Part shown: one piece after another, positions 9,382-18,978 of the stretch
Numbering within the stretch: the stretch's first letter is position 1
Layout: every line of letters starts with the position of its first letter
Assembly: GCA_023386815.1 (NCBI GenBank)
Contig: JAEWIZ010000023.1
Span: 124,001-188,000 of the forward strand
DNA length: 64,000 nt
Direction: 5' to 3'
DNA from: Bacillota bacterium
GTDB taxonomy: Bacteria; Bacillota; Clostridia; Lachnospirales; Lachnospiraceae
Notes under the pieces: generated by a model
What the model was told of the DNA's origin: nothing
Database searches by the model: none
The model's input: only the letters and a program-made list of their open reading frames with translations
Translations under genes and position numbers: made by a program

Positions 9382-10268
9382 CTGCCTTGCCTCCCCTCCT
9401 CTTTATCTCGAAAGATCCAATTAATGGCTAGAATAACAATTAGGCACTCTATTACTAAGATACTGGCAGAGGCCATACCATAGCCATATCTAAACTCTCG
9501 AAAGGCCGCCTTATACATCAGATAAGTAAGTGTATATGTCGCATTACCAGGTCCGCCTTTGGTCATAATGAACATTTCTGTAAATGCCTTTACACCACCG
9601 GTAAGTGAAATGGTTAGACAAATTTTATAGGTTTCCTTAAGCAAAGGAATGGTTACTTTCAAATGTGCCAGAAACGTGGAAGCCCCATCAATACGAGCAG
9701 CTTCATAATAATCACTGGGGATCGACTTGATCCCTGCCATCATTAGCGCAAATTGATACCCCATCCACTGCCAGGCATTCACAAAGGCAATGGCATAAAT
9801 TGCTGCTTTACGATCCGACAGCCATTTCTGTTGATACTCTATCCCAAGGGATTTAAAAATTGTATTTAATAAGCCGGTATCTGAATTTAAGATAGCCAGC
9901 CATAATTGGCAAACTACGGTTACGGATAGTACTACCGGAATAAAGTAAGCTACCCGAAGAAAATTTCTGCCCTTTACTCTCTGATCCGATACTACCAAGG
10001 AAAATATACTTGCTAACGCCATCTGAAAGACGGTAATCACTAAGGCAAAAATGAGAGCATTCTTATTTGATAGATGAAATACTGTATCTTTAAATAGTCT
10101 TAAATAATTATCAAATCCAATGAAGGTTCCGCTTCCTAAGCCATTCCAATCGTAGAAGCTTTTAACAAACACTTGCACAATCGGATAAAACACCATAACA
10201 GAAAAAAGAAACAGTGCAGGTGTTGCAAAAAGTATGATTGCAAGCTTGTTTGAATAAAATTTCTTCAC
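9351..10268 (-). CDS. Sugar ABC transporter permease, MalF/MsmF type
   Basis: Partner permease of the CUT1 importer, 305 residues, six membrane segments, first helix LAIILFATPALFLFSVMVFY. The EAA loop appears as IPSDYYEAARIDGASTFLAH, followed by the KVTIPLLKET stretch. The start is a GTG (10266-10268) supported by AAGGGGA 7 nt upstream; no upstream ATG is better placed. It follows the binding-protein gene after a 109-nt gap that carries a strong hairpin. Substrate is inferred from the GH36 gene at the operon end. Confidence 0.93.
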   Translation of the reverse strand: MKKFYSNKLAIILFATPALFLFSVMVFYPIVQVFVKSFYDWNGLGSGTFIGFDNYLRLFKDTVFHLSNKNALIFALVITVFQMALASIFSLVVSDQRVKGRNFLRVAYFIPVVLSVTVVCQLWLAILNSDTGLLNTIFKSLGIEYQQKWLSDRKAAIYAIAFVNAWQWMGYQFALMMAGIKSIPSDYYEAARIDGASTFLAHLKVTIPLLKETYKICLTISLTGGVKAFTEMFIMTKGGPGNATYTLTYLMYKAAFREFRYGYGMASASILVIECLIVILAINWIFRDKEEGRQGRWNKKQRAVK

Positions 10269-10303
10269 TCTCTAGTCCCCTTTTCTATATTTTTTTAGAC
10301 GTA

Positions 10304-10340
10304 GAGCCGCCATACCAGGATTGCCTTTGTATGGCGGCTC
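10304..10340 (-). other. Intercistronic hairpin between binding protein and permease genes
   Basis: Perfect 12-bp inverted repeat, GAGCCGCCATAC at 10304-10315 and its complement at 10329-10340, with a 13-nt loop. There is no T-run after it on the minus strand, so a processing/stability stem or a weak terminator is more likely than a full stop. Such stems commonly raise binding-protein expression above the permeases. Confidence 0.7.
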
Positions 10341-10377
10341 CATAATTTAAGTTAAGTTAGGAGATTGCTTCCACTTA

Positions 10378-11736
10378 TTATTGCTGTAAGCCATTACCTA
10401 ATTCAGAGATAAACTCCTCTGGAGTGTAATCTTCTACTAACAAATACTTGGTCTGATCCTCAAGAGCTGTCTTAAAGGTAGCATTGGTTAAATGCCAGTC
10501 AAACTTTGTAATGCTTTTGATATTAGGCAGATCTGCCTGTAATTTTTGCATCATCGCTGGGAACTCAGTCTCCGGTTGTACATCTACATCCAATGCAACC
10601 AGTGGTGTTCCACGATACATTACCTTTGCTTCGCAATACTTCTCGGATAAGAAGGCTGCAACCTTTGCTGCAAGCTGTGCATGCTCAGAATTTGGATTCA
10701 CTGCATAACCAGCTGCTGCTCCACCGCCGGACCAAACAGTCTTACCGTTTTCATAAGAAGCTTCATCATAGGATGGATAATACATCCAGTCAACATTTTC
10801 ACCGAGCGCTGCTGTAGCATCTGTCATATACCACTGTCCATTTAAGAACATTGCAGATTCACCGTTTAAGAACATTGCAGATGCTTGATCATAATTTGTA
10901 GAGGAGGCACTGCTCTGGAACATACCTGCCTTTACTAAGGTATTAAACATTTCTGCTGCTTTTACATAAGCGTCCTCACTTGGAGAGCCTTCTCCATTGT
11001 CAAGCTTCGCAATACCACCGGAATCCCATCTGGTAGCAAGTACGTCATACATTGCTGCGGTAATCCAGCCTTCTGCACCAAAGATAGACATTGGTGTGAT
11101 TCCATTATCTTTGAAGGTCTTAATTGCTGCTAATAACTGATCATAGGTATGAGGAACTTCAACATTATATTTCTCAAAGATTGCTTTGTTATAGTACCAA
11201 ACCACATATTCATTACCTGCATAAGGGAAGGCATAGATATTACCATCTGCATTATAAAGAATATTCTTTGCACTTTCAAAAACCTTATCTGTAAAACCGG
11301 TTTCTTTTGCAATATCATTGAGCACCATGATGTTGCCGGACTGCTTAAAGTTTTCAATCTGAGCTAAGGCAACCTGATAAATATCTGGTAAATTGCCGGT
11401 AGCTGCATAAGTCATTAACTTCTGTCCATCATCCTGTGCCTGAACCTCTAATTCTAAAGTAACATTTGGGAAAGCTGTCTTTAACTGTTCTACTGCATAA
11501 TCATATGGAACCTTGGTATCGTCATCTGAATATTGTGCATAGATTTTTAACGTAGCTTCCTCATCGGAGATTACTCCCTCTGGTAATGCTGCCTGTGTTG
11601 CTTCTGGAGCTGTGGTTACGGTTGCTTCAGGGGTTGTTGCATCTGAAGTAGTTTCATTACTTGTCTTGCTGGAGCACCCTGCAAGTAAAGCAAAACACAT
11701 AACAAAACTTAAGCCTAATGCTGTGACCTTTTTCAT
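10378..11736 (-). CDS. Sugar ABC transporter substrate-binding lipoprotein
   Basis: Extracellular solute-binding protein of family 1, 452 residues. The signal peptide MKKVTALGLSFVMCFALLAG ends in an LAGC lipobox with the lipidated Cys at 21, followed by a Ser/Thr/Ala-rich linker to about residue 55 and then the two-lobed binding domain. The middle contains the family signature AMFLNGQWYMTDA near residue 295. It is anchored outside the membrane and delivers the sugar to the two permeases that follow. AAGGAGGAAG precedes the ATG. The operon-end GH36 gene points to an alpha-galactoside ligand; the ligand itself is not readable from the sequence. Confidence 0.93.
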   Translation of the reverse strand: MKKVTALGLSFVMCFALLAGCSSKTSNETTSDATTPEATVTTAPEATQAALPEGVISDEEATLKIYAQYSDDDTKVPYDYAVEQLKTAFPNVTLELEVQAQDDGQKLMTYAATGNLPDIYQVALAQIENFKQSGNIMVLNDIAKETGFTDKVFESAKNILYNADGNIYAFPYAGNEYVVWYYNKAIFEKYNVEVPHTYDQLLAAIKTFKDNGITPMSIFGAEGWITAAMYDVLATRWDSGGIAKLDNGEGSPSEDAYVKAAEMFNTLVKAGMFQSSASSTNYDQASAMFLNGESAMFLNGQWYMTDATAALGENVDWMYYPSYDEASYENGKTVWSGGGAAAGYAVNPNSEHAQLAAKVAAFLSEKYCEAKVMYRGTPLVALDVDVQPETEFPAMMQKLQADLPNIKSITKFDWHLTNATFKTALEDQTKYLLVEDYTPEEFISELGNGLQQ

Positions 11737-11807
11737 AATACTTCCTCCTTAAAAAATTTTGCAAATTCTTTATTATTTGCTATCCAAGGAAAATGGTAAA
11801 GAACGCA

Positions 11808-11815
11808 GGGGGGGG
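11808..11815. repeat. Homopolymeric G8 tract upstream of binding-protein gene
   Basis: Eight consecutive G (C on the minus strand) about 72 nt before the binding-protein start codon, in an otherwise AT-rich leader. A possible -10 element (TATACT on the minus strand, 11873-11878) lies further upstream, which would put the tract in the 5' untranslated RNA. Confidence 0.6.
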
Positions 11816-11936
11816 TAGTTCTCAGTTGTTTTCCTTAATCTGCCCTCTTTACATATTCCTTGTTACGAGTAAAGTATAAGATTTTCCCCTTTGTATTACT
11901 ACGGAATATCCAAAATACATTGGTAAAATCCGAAAT

Positions 11937-13499
11937 TTATTGTTTATTAATAATATCACTAGGTAGATAACCAAAATACTTTTTAAAACATTTACTAAAA
12001 TAGCTGGTATCATTAAAGCCCACCTCATACGATATATACGAAAGCTTGAGGTTTTCCCTCTTTATTCTCTCTTTTGCGATTTCCATACGATACTTTGTTA
12101 TATAATCACTGATGGTCATCCGATATTCATCCTTAAACATCTTTCGCAGATAAGTTTGATTCACAAGTAAGTGTTTGGAGATATCCGCAATGGATAATTC
12201 CGGATTTTTATAATTTGCTTCAATGTATCCCTTTGCTTGCTTTGCAATCTGGGAAGCTTTTGTATCCTGATGCTTAAGTTGATATTCAATTGCTTTTTTG
12301 TAGCATTCACAGATAAACTCTCGTTTTCTCACATAGGAGGATTCATTATTAATGATGGAATATGGATGAAAACTTCTTTCGAAGATATCATCAATACTGC
12401 GTCCCAACTTTACTAGGTAGGAGAACAATACACTTAAAAGGCTCATATATATCATGTCAGCATATTCTGCATTTTCATATTCTCTGATCCGATCCAGCTC
12501 CTGTAATATATATTTGACAATACGATCATAATCCAGAATTTCCAGACATTTATTAATGTCGTCCACCAAATCCCAGGAATAAAACTCGTTTCTTAAATTG
12601 TGGTCCATTTTCTTATAATCATAGATCCTGGTATGATGCCCCGCATAGGATCCGCTTAATGCCTGAATCGTCTGTAAATATGCCTCCCGCAGGGTTCCAA
12701 TTCCATAGCAGTAATCACTGATTCCTACCGATATGTCAAAACCAATATGTTCCTTTGCCAATTTGCAGATATCCTCAAACTCAAAGCCACCATAATCCTC
12801 CATGGATGCCTTGTCCCGAAAATTAAGTATGGTAACAATATTACCTTCAAAATCCTGAAATATCTCTGGAGAACCATTAATCTGCAGCATATTTGCCAGC
12901 ATGGAGGAAAATACCTGCTTCCATTTTAGAATTTCTTCCGGCTCTACTTTGTTCTCGTAGAGATCCGCACGGATAGTAATAATAAGAAAATAGGAATCGG
13001 AAAATATTCTGCTTTGATCCGCTGCTATACTGTCCTTCGTATATCTTGTATAGATATATTGGCGAAGTTGCTGTTCTCTACGCTCCTGCTTCAGCTCATC
13101 CTGCTCATTCCTAAGCTCCAGTACACGGCTGATATTATCCTGCAGCTTTAATAGAGCAACAATTAGTTCCTCCTTCTCAAAGGGCTTAACGATATAATCA
13201 CAAACACCCAGCTTGACTGCTTTACGTGCATACTCAAACTCACTATTACCGGTAATCAAGATGATGGACAACTCCGGATTATCCTTTAATAACTTTTCTG
13301 ATAACTCAAGACCATCCATATACGGCATCACAATATCTGTTAATACAATATCCGGCTGATATTCTTCAAATAGTTCAAGTGCTTCCCTGCCATCCTTGGC
13401 CTCAGCGCATACTTCAAAGCCATAAGCGTTCCAATCAATAAAATTTCTTAGATAATCCCTGTAAACCGGCATATCCTCTACAATCATGATTTTAATCAT
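11937..13499 (-). CDS. Response regulator, YesN type (receiver + AraC HTH)
   Basis: DNA-binding regulator of 520 residues: receiver domain 1-120 with phospho-acceptor Asp at 55 in LTDIVMPYMDG and conserved Lys in YIVKPFEKEE, a long middle region (about 130-410), and a C-terminal pair of AraC helix-turn-helix motifs containing LLVNQTYLRKMFKDEYR and SYEVGFNDTSYFSKCFKKYF. GGAGG precedes the ATG. It lies 65 nt after the histidine kinase gene and just upstream of the alpha-galactoside transporter operon, which it most likely activates. The sensed ligand is unknown. Confidence 0.94.
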   Translation of the reverse strand: MIKIMIVEDMPVYRDYLRNFIDWNAYGFEVCAEAKDGREALELFEEYQPDIVLTDIVMPYMDGLELSEKLLKDNPELSIILITGNSEFEYARKAVKLGVCDYIVKPFEKEELIVALLKLQDNISRVLELRNEQDELKQERREQQLRQYIYTRYTKDSIAADQSRIFSDSYFLIITIRADLYENKVEPEEILKWKQVFSSMLANMLQINGSPEIFQDFEGNIVTILNFRDKASMEDYGGFEFEDICKLAKEHIGFDISVGISDYCYGIGTLREAYLQTIQALSGSYAGHHTRIYDYKKMDHNLRNEFYSWDLVDDINKCLEILDYDRIVKYILQELDRIREYENAEYADMIYMSLLSVLFSYLVKLGRSIDDIFERSFHPYSIINNESSYVRKREFICECYKKAIEYQLKHQDTKASQIAKQAKGYIEANYKNPELSIADISKHLLVNQTYLRKMFKDEYRMTISDYITKYRMEIAKERIKRENLKLSYISYEVGFNDTSYFSKCFKKYFGYLPSDIINKQ

Positions 13500-13564
13500 A
13501 GCTACCTCCGTATCCTCCCCATGGATTCTATGTTTTTGAATCCTTTGCCTATCTGAATCCTTAT

Positions 13565-15304
13565 TTATAGTATCTGCTTTGCAGGAAGTATTACCTCTAC
13601 TGAAGTACCAACTCCTACTTCACTATGGATCACAATTCCATACTGTTCCCCAAAGAATAATTTAATTCGGTGGTTCACACTATATACCCCGAAATGTCCC
13701 TCCGGCTGATTTTGTAAAATATCCTCTAAATCTGATTTGCTCATCCCTGCTCCATTATCTGAAACGGAAAGTATCACCTGATCCTCTGTTTTCCTGCCTG
13801 TTACCCGTAGTTCTCCGGCTCCTTCTTTATACTTTAAGCCATGGTATATGGCATTTTCGATGAGTGGCTGCAGTGTAAGCTTTGGAATTAACATTTGAGA
13901 TATCTCTTCGTCAACCTGCACCTCATAGGTGAATAAATCCTTGTACCTGATTCGCTGCAGCTCTAGATAATCCTCTACAATTTGTATTTCCTGCTTTATC
14001 GTTATTATTTTTTTACTATCTGACAGAGAATTCCGGTAATAATCAGCTAATCTGCGAATAGCCCTTCTTGCCTCCTGACTTCGGTTCATTTCCGAGAGCT
14101 TTGTGATAATGTCCAAGCTATTATAAAGAAAATGCGGCTTCACTTGTTCATTTAATAGGGCAAATTCATATTCCTGTTTCTTTCTGGCTTCATAATCCAC
14201 TTTAACCAAAAGCTCCTGCACCTGTTCTGTCATATAGTTAAAGCTGTTACCTAATTGTCCAATCTCATCTTCACTTTTAAAGTGCAATCTCAAATTCATA
14301 TTGCCACCGGCAATTTCTTCAGCACCAGACTTTAATTTTTGTAACGGAACTGTAATGATTCGGGATAGATAATTTGATAACAACATTTCAAGGATAATAG
14401 CCGCAGCTGCGATGATTACTATCAAATAAATAATCTTCTTGGCTTCTACATTAAACTCGTTTAGGTCCGTGATTCCCATCAACTCCCAGCCATAATCCGC
14501 AATTTCATAATTACTAATATAATATTTTCTGCCGTGGTATTTTTCTGTCTGGTTCTTTGCAGCTTGGGAAAGCAGCTCACTTACATTGGCTTCCTCTAGA
14601 TATTCAGAGGATAAGGCCGAGCTGATGACAACGGCGTTATTATCGACCAGACGATAATTGATCAGTTGGTTAGTTAGGATTTTTCTAATCTCACTGATAT
14701 CAACATTAACAAAGATATAGCCAAGCGTCTCACCAGTGTTAATTTGCAGTACTTTTTTACCGAGGGTCAATACGGGTACTGTACTGTCATATACTAAGAA
14801 ATCCCTGGTCTCACAGGGGAACCAGATGGATTTTCCGCTGGTTTGCATTAGTTTTGCTAAATGCTCGGATTCCAGAATATTTTCCGTATTCGTTAGGATT
14901 GTATTATCCGAAACAAAAAGTTTATGATCAGCCGCAATAAAGGCTATAGAATCTATCTCATCAAATACGATCTTTGCTACATACAGCTCATTGGTGATTG
15001 CCTTTTGCTCGGCTAGGGTCAATTTCTTCGATACATCCTTTTTACCCATTACTTTATTAATGTTAACCGTCAGATAATTAGAGCAGTTCTCCGTGTCTTT
15101 TAGTATTCTTGTGATGCGGTCTGCAATTACAATGCTGGAATCTCCTACACTTTGCCTGGTCCGCTTATCTACGGTATCCTCATATACTCTTGTAATCAAT
15201 ATGCCAAAGATTGCCACCGGCAAAATAGCAATAGCCATATTAATCAATAGCAGTTTTCTTTTAATTCCGAGTTTTTTGCGATAATCCTTTATTCTCTCGA
15301 ACAT
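13565..15304 (-). CDS. Sensor histidine kinase, YesM type
   Basis: Membrane sensor of 579 residues: membrane helix at about 18-40, an extracellular dCache-like sensor region to about 285, a second helix (YLIVIIAAAAIILEMLL), a HAMP segment, a His_kinase domain with phospho-acceptor His at 391 in VKPHFLYNSLD, and a C-terminal ATPase domain with PLIENAIYHGLKY (N box) and VSDNGAGMS (G1 box). It is the partner of the adjacent YesN-type regulator and probably senses an extracellular sugar signal. The start codon at 15302-15304 has GGAG 6 nt upstream, and that site falls inside the last unit of an 11-nt tandem repeat. Confidence 0.93.
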   Translation of the reverse strand: MFERIKDYRKKLGIKRKLLLINMAIAILPVAIFGILITRVYEDTVDKRTRQSVGDSSIVIADRITRILKDTENCSNYLTVNINKVMGKKDVSKKLTLAEQKAITNELYVAKIVFDEIDSIAFIAADHKLFVSDNTILTNTENILESEHLAKLMQTSGKSIWFPCETRDFLVYDSTVPVLTLGKKVLQINTGETLGYIFVNVDISEIRKILTNQLINYRLVDNNAVVISSALSSEYLEEANVSELLSQAAKNQTEKYHGRKYYISNYEIADYGWELMGITDLNEFNVEAKKIIYLIVIIAAAAIILEMLLSNYLSRIITVPLQKLKSGAEEIAGGNMNLRLHFKSEDEIGQLGNSFNYMTEQVQELLVKVDYEARKKQEYEFALLNEQVKPHFLYNSLDIITKLSEMNRSQEARRAIRRLADYYRNSLSDSKKIITIKQEIQIVEDYLELQRIRYKDLFTYEVQVDEEISQMLIPKLTLQPLIENAIYHGLKYKEGAGELRVTGRKTEDQVILSVSDNGAGMSKSDLEDILQNQPEGHFGVYSVNHRIKLFFGEQYGIVIHSEVGVGTSVEVILPAKQIL

Positions 15305-15310
15305 ATCCCT

Positions 15311-15398
15311 CTCCGTTCTTTCTTAGATCTTTGTCCGTTCTTTCTCAGCTCTTTCTCAGCTCTTTCTCATTTCTTTCTCATTTCTTTCTCAGCTCTTT
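15311..15398. repeat. 11-nt tandem repeat, eight units, in the kinase gene leader
   Basis: Eight consecutive 11-nt units with variants CTCCGTTCTTT, CTTAGATCTTT, GTCCGTTCTTT, then CTCAGCTCTTT twice, CTCATTTCTTT twice and CTCAGCTCTTT. On the coding (minus) strand they read as purine-rich AAAGAnnnnAG units, the last of which supplies the GGAG ribosome site of the histidine kinase gene. Confidence 0.85.
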
Positions 15399-15736
15399 GT
15401 CCGTTTTATGTCAGTTTTACCTCTGTTCATTGAACGTTCTGTTTTTCTATCTATCTCTGTTCTTTTTCTACACATCCCAGATAGTATCGTTAATCAATTT
15501 ACCACATTTGGTATCCTGATATATAAATCCTTTGGTTATTATAACTGATAATGCAACAAATTCATAGTTCCAACGCTGTGATTACCTCTCTTTCATCCTA
15601 TAATAACTCACAGCAAAATCGTATCTTTGAATTATGGGGATATCAATAGGGCTGTTTCGCTGCTAATCCTATGATTAGCTTTGAAACAGCCCTCGGCTTA
15701 CTTTATTATTTTAGATTGGAAGGTTCAAAAGTCTAC
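15399..15736. other. Intergenic stretch between kinase leader and M16 gene
   Basis: AT-rich, no convincing reading frame on either strand. It continues the pyrimidine-rich character of the 11-nt repeat to about 15475 and ends with the hairpin at 15648-15693. The kinase operon promoter should lie here, but no clear -35/-10 pair was found. Confidence 0.5.
15648..15693 (-). terminator. Hairpin after M16 peptidase gene, probable terminator
   Basis: Outer 11-bp perfect stem (15648-15658 with 15683-15693) enclosing a second perfect stem GCTAATC/GATTAGC at 15662-15668 and 15673-15679. No clean T-run follows on either strand, so termination is probable rather than sure. Confidence 0.55.
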
Positions 15737-18700
15737 TTACGGTAGAGAAATAACGACATCAAATAAGTCCCTGTTTTTCTCTATCTCACTCTTAGGTGCT
15801 GCAACAACATAATTTAATTGACCATTGATCTTCTCTAAATATCCGGCATAGTCCTGTAAATCTGTGAGTGATACACTCTTTAACTCCGTTAAGGCTGCTA
15901 ACTTATCCTGTGCAGTTATTCCCTGGCACTTATTAATTAAGCTTGATAAGGCTTCATTAATTTCACCCGTGCTCTGGGTTGCAGCTGCATATGCTGATAA
16001 TTTATAGCTTTCCAATGTATCTGCTGTCACATATGGGATTACTGATTTTAAGAACTCATCCGTTGCACCGAGTGTTGCTAATGAATTAACATAATTCGTA
16101 TCACGGTAGGTATATGCATAATAATTATTGTTTGAGAAATACGCAGCAACACCATATGCACCACCTTTCAGACGAATTTCCGGTGTAAGCATCATATTAT
16201 TTAAGATACCCGCAATAGCATCTGCTTTCCCACTAATCGGTACTCCATTCGAGGTCAAAGCCCCATTAATGCATACATATTGGACTGTGGAGTTAATAAC
16301 CAAGGCTTCTTTTGCGGCTGGCTTTGGAAGTGAAACCGCAACCTTTTGATAAGACTCTTTCGGAAGCTTATCTGTAAAGATCGGCATAGCGGATGTAAAT
16401 TTATTCTGCGCCTGCGCTGAGCCTGCGAAAAGTACGGTAAGACCGTTTTTACTTAGAGCCTTTGTACGAACCTCATCCAGCTTCTTCACTACTTGTGACG
16501 GATCTGCCGCAATCTGCTTCTCCAGACTTAATACGAAATTATAATACTCCAATCCATTGAAATAATTATAATATTGGTAGGTTCGGCTGGTATTTGCAAG
16601 AGAACGGTAAAGAGCCAGTGTTAAAGGCTCTGCAAACATTGCTTGATATTGTGCCTTAACATTGGATATGGTTCTTTTACCATAGGAAGTAATATCTGAT
16701 AGCTTTGATTTTAGTAAGATATCAAAAACCAGATCGAAGGTATCCGCATATTCGTCCTCAAAGCCATAATAATTTACACCTAAGATCGGATGAGCTGAGC
16801 TATCATTTTTGTCATCCATAAATGCTCCAAGCGTTGTAGATACAGTATATGCCTTTAATGCCATATCATTTTGAACCTGTTTTTCCGAGCGGGTTTCCGT
16901 TGCCATACCATTGGCAATCATATCACTATAAAACCTCAGATACAGTAGTTCTTCCGCAGTCAAATGACTCTCGTCAAAACTTAAGAATATGGAGCTTACC
17001 AGGTCAACATTGGCATCAGCAAACATTGTTTTTACGCCATCCACTGTCTGTTCCTTAATATTTCGATCCCTCACGTCTGCAGTAAGATCCTTTAGGGTTA
17101 CTGCCTGAAGGGATTTTAATACTTCTGCTGAGGTCCCCTGGCTATTCCAGGTATTAAAATCCTTAGTCTTTTGAACCATCTCACTTACTTGTTTCTTAGT
17201 CATCGAAGCTTTGAACTTGGTTAGTTCCTTCGCCCTTGCCTGATTCTTTGACTCTAACAATCCAACCTTAGGGGTTGTCACTGTCAATGCAGCTGTTTTG
17301 TTGTTTACGATCTGTTTCTGTATTACATTTTCCAGAATCTTATCCTCCAGCTTAGCAACAACCATTTTATAAGAATAATTATAGTCAAATAGTGAGTCAT
17401 CCAACAAATTATGATAAAGACTCACATTCGCCAGACTCGTCACTGCCGAACTGCTGTCATTACCTAATGCTTTGCTAAAGTCAAAGGAACGCAGGGATGC
17501 CTTTACTAATTCTGAATCCAGTCCATCCTTTACTACTTTCTTTAATTCTGACATAACCAGCTTATAAAACTCCATTTTCTTAGAAGCATCTGCATTGCTT
17601 GCGATAAAGTGTATGGTAGGCTGGAAGGTATCAGATCCCATAGAAATACGATAAGACTCAGCAATACCGCTCTTTCGCATCGCCTGTTTCAGATCTGAGT
17701 TATCAAGGTTGAGCAAAGCAACTGCCGTACTTAGCGCAACAAAATTCTCTTCACCTAATTTTTTCACATCACTGGCTGCAAAGACTAGATCGATAACTGC
17801 TTTGTTCTTCGTTGCCTCCCCCTTTGCAACCGGGAAGGTATAGGTTTTCTGCAATAATTTACTAAATGGCTTCTGTGTATCTCTTTCCTCCGTATACGTC
17901 TTCTTGCTGTAGGAAGACAGGTAATTCTGATCAATCATTTTTAGGAAGGCTTCATAGTCTACATCTCCATAAAGAACCATAAAGCTGTTGGAGGGATGAT
18001 AATTCTTCTTATAGGTATTCAGAACCTCCTGATAGGTTAGCTTTGTGATTTGCTGCGGATCTCCTCCGGAATTGTACCCTTGATTACTGTCGGGAAAGAT
18101 CGCTTTTTGAGCATTATAATAAGCTGCTGTTTCAATTTTTGCCATATTCCCTTGCATTTCATTATAGACGATACCATTGTAGGTAAGGTCAGAGGATTGG
18201 CTCTTCAAATCATAGCGCCAACCTTCCCGCTCGAAGATTTTTTGATCCGATAGCAGGAGTGGATGATAGACTGCATCCAAATAAATATCCGCTGATTTTA
18301 ATAATTGCTGTTCACTGGCGGAGCAGATGGGATACATCGTCATATTCTGATAGGTAAATGCATTGACAAAAGATACATAGGTGGTATTCGTTAAATCGAA
18401 GATAATATTACTGCTGGGATATTTCTTACTTCCACCAAGCACGGAATGTTCTATGATATGGTTGGCACCCTTATCATTATTCGCCGGAGTGTTAAAAGAG
18501 ATTGAAAAACCACGATTCGTATCACTGTTCTGAATCACAAGCATTGTAGCACCAGTCTTTTTATGTACGAATAAATATTCCCAGGACTTATTAGAGGTCT
18601 CATATCCAATTTTCATTAACTCAAAGCCGGATACTACATCACCGACCTCAGGTTCGGATTTTACTTCTGTAGGAGTTGTTGTTTTCGTTGCGTCTGTAGC

Positions 18701-18784
18701 CGCTGATACAAGATTAAATGGTGTTGCAACTGTTGTTAGTGTCAAACATATTGCTGTAAAAATCACTAAAAACTTCTTCTTCAT
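15737..18784 (-). CDS. Secreted zinc metallopeptidase, M16C (PreP-like)
   Basis: A 1015-residue peptidase of the pitrilysin/insulinase clan, M16C subfamily, that degrades peptides inside a two-half chamber. The signal peptide (1-28, cleaving near LVSA-A) indicates export, unusual compared with the cytosolic and organellar members. The inverted zinc motif HIIEH lies at 109-113, followed by SVLGGSKKYP, and the third ligand Glu is at 209 in GIVYNEMQG. The four repeated domains and the M16C-associated region (about 500-750) give the expected length. It is monocistronic, with an imperfect inverted repeat ahead of it and a terminator-like hairpin behind. Substrate unknown; scavenging of oligopeptides is plausible. 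Confidence 0.9.
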   Translation of the reverse strand: MKKKFLVIFTAICLTLTTVATPFNLVSAATDATKTTTPTEVKSEPEVGDVVSGFELMKIGYETSNKSWEYLFVHKKTGATMLVIQNSDTNRGFSISFNTPANNDKGANHIIEHSVLGGSKKYPSSNIIFDLTNTTYVSFVNAFTYQNMTMYPICSASEQQLLKSADIYLDAVYHPLLLSDQKIFEREGWRYDLKSQSSDLTYNGIVYNEMQGNMAKIETAAYYNAQKAIFPDSNQGYNSGGDPQQITKLTYQEVLNTYKKNYHPSNSFMVLYGDVDYEAFLKMIDQNYLSSYSKKTYTEERDTQKPFSKLLQKTYTFPVAKGEATKNKAVIDLVFAASDVKKLGEENFVALSTAVALLNLDNSDLKQAMRKSGIAESYRISMGSDTFQPTIHFIASNADASKKMEFYKLVMSELKKVVKDGLDSELVKASLRSFDFSKALGNDSSSAVTSLANVSLYHNLLDDSLFDYNYSYKMVVAKLEDKILENVIQKQIVNNKTAALTVTTPKVGLLESKNQARAKELTKFKASMTKKQVSEMVQKTKDFNTWNSQGTSAEVLKSLQAVTLKDLTADVRDRNIKEQTVDGVKTMFADANVDLVSSIFLSFDESHLTAEELLYLRFYSDMIANGMATETRSEKQVQNDMALKAYTVSTTLGAFMDDKNDSSAHPILGVNYYGFEDEYADTFDLVFDILLKSKLSDITSYGKRTISNVKAQYQAMFAEPLTLALYRSLANTSRTYQYYNYFNGLEYYNFVLSLEKQIAADPSQVVKKLDEVRTKALSKNGLTVLFAGSAQAQNKFTSAMPIFTDKLPKESYQKVAVSLPKPAAKEALVINSTVQYVCINGALTSNGVPISGKADAIAGILNNMMLTPEIRLKGGAYGVAAYFSNNNYYAYTYRDTNYVNSLATLGATDEFLKSVIPYVTADTLESYKLSAYAAATQSTGEINEALSSLINKCQGITAQDKLAALTELKSVSLTDLQDYAGYLEKINGQLNYVVAAPKSEIEKNRDLFDVVISLP

Positions 18785-18820
18785 ACTTACCCCACTTTCT
18801 ATTCTACGATTAGATTTTAA

Positions 18821-18856
18821 TTATGCATCCTTTGGCATGCTACAAAAGATGCATAA
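18821..18856. promoter_or_regulatory. Inverted repeat upstream of M16 gene
   Basis: TTATGCATC at 18821-18829 and its exact complement GATGCATAA at 18848-18856, 18 nt apart, 37 nt before the M16 start codon. Each arm contains the palindrome ATGCAT. It could be an operator or a 5' UTR stem. Confidence 0.4.
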
Positions 18857-18978
18857 ATATGCCATGGATAAGTTCCAAAAGGCAACCTAATATTAACAGA
18901 AATGGTTATTCTTTACAATATATTGAAAGATAAGTTAATTAAATTTTAATCATTCTAATCCATTCTTTTTAAATTTCT

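Noticed and set aside
15331..15519. 62-codon plus-strand Ser/Phe/Leu-rich open frame
   Set aside because: It is simply a translation of the 11-nt pyrimidine repeat.
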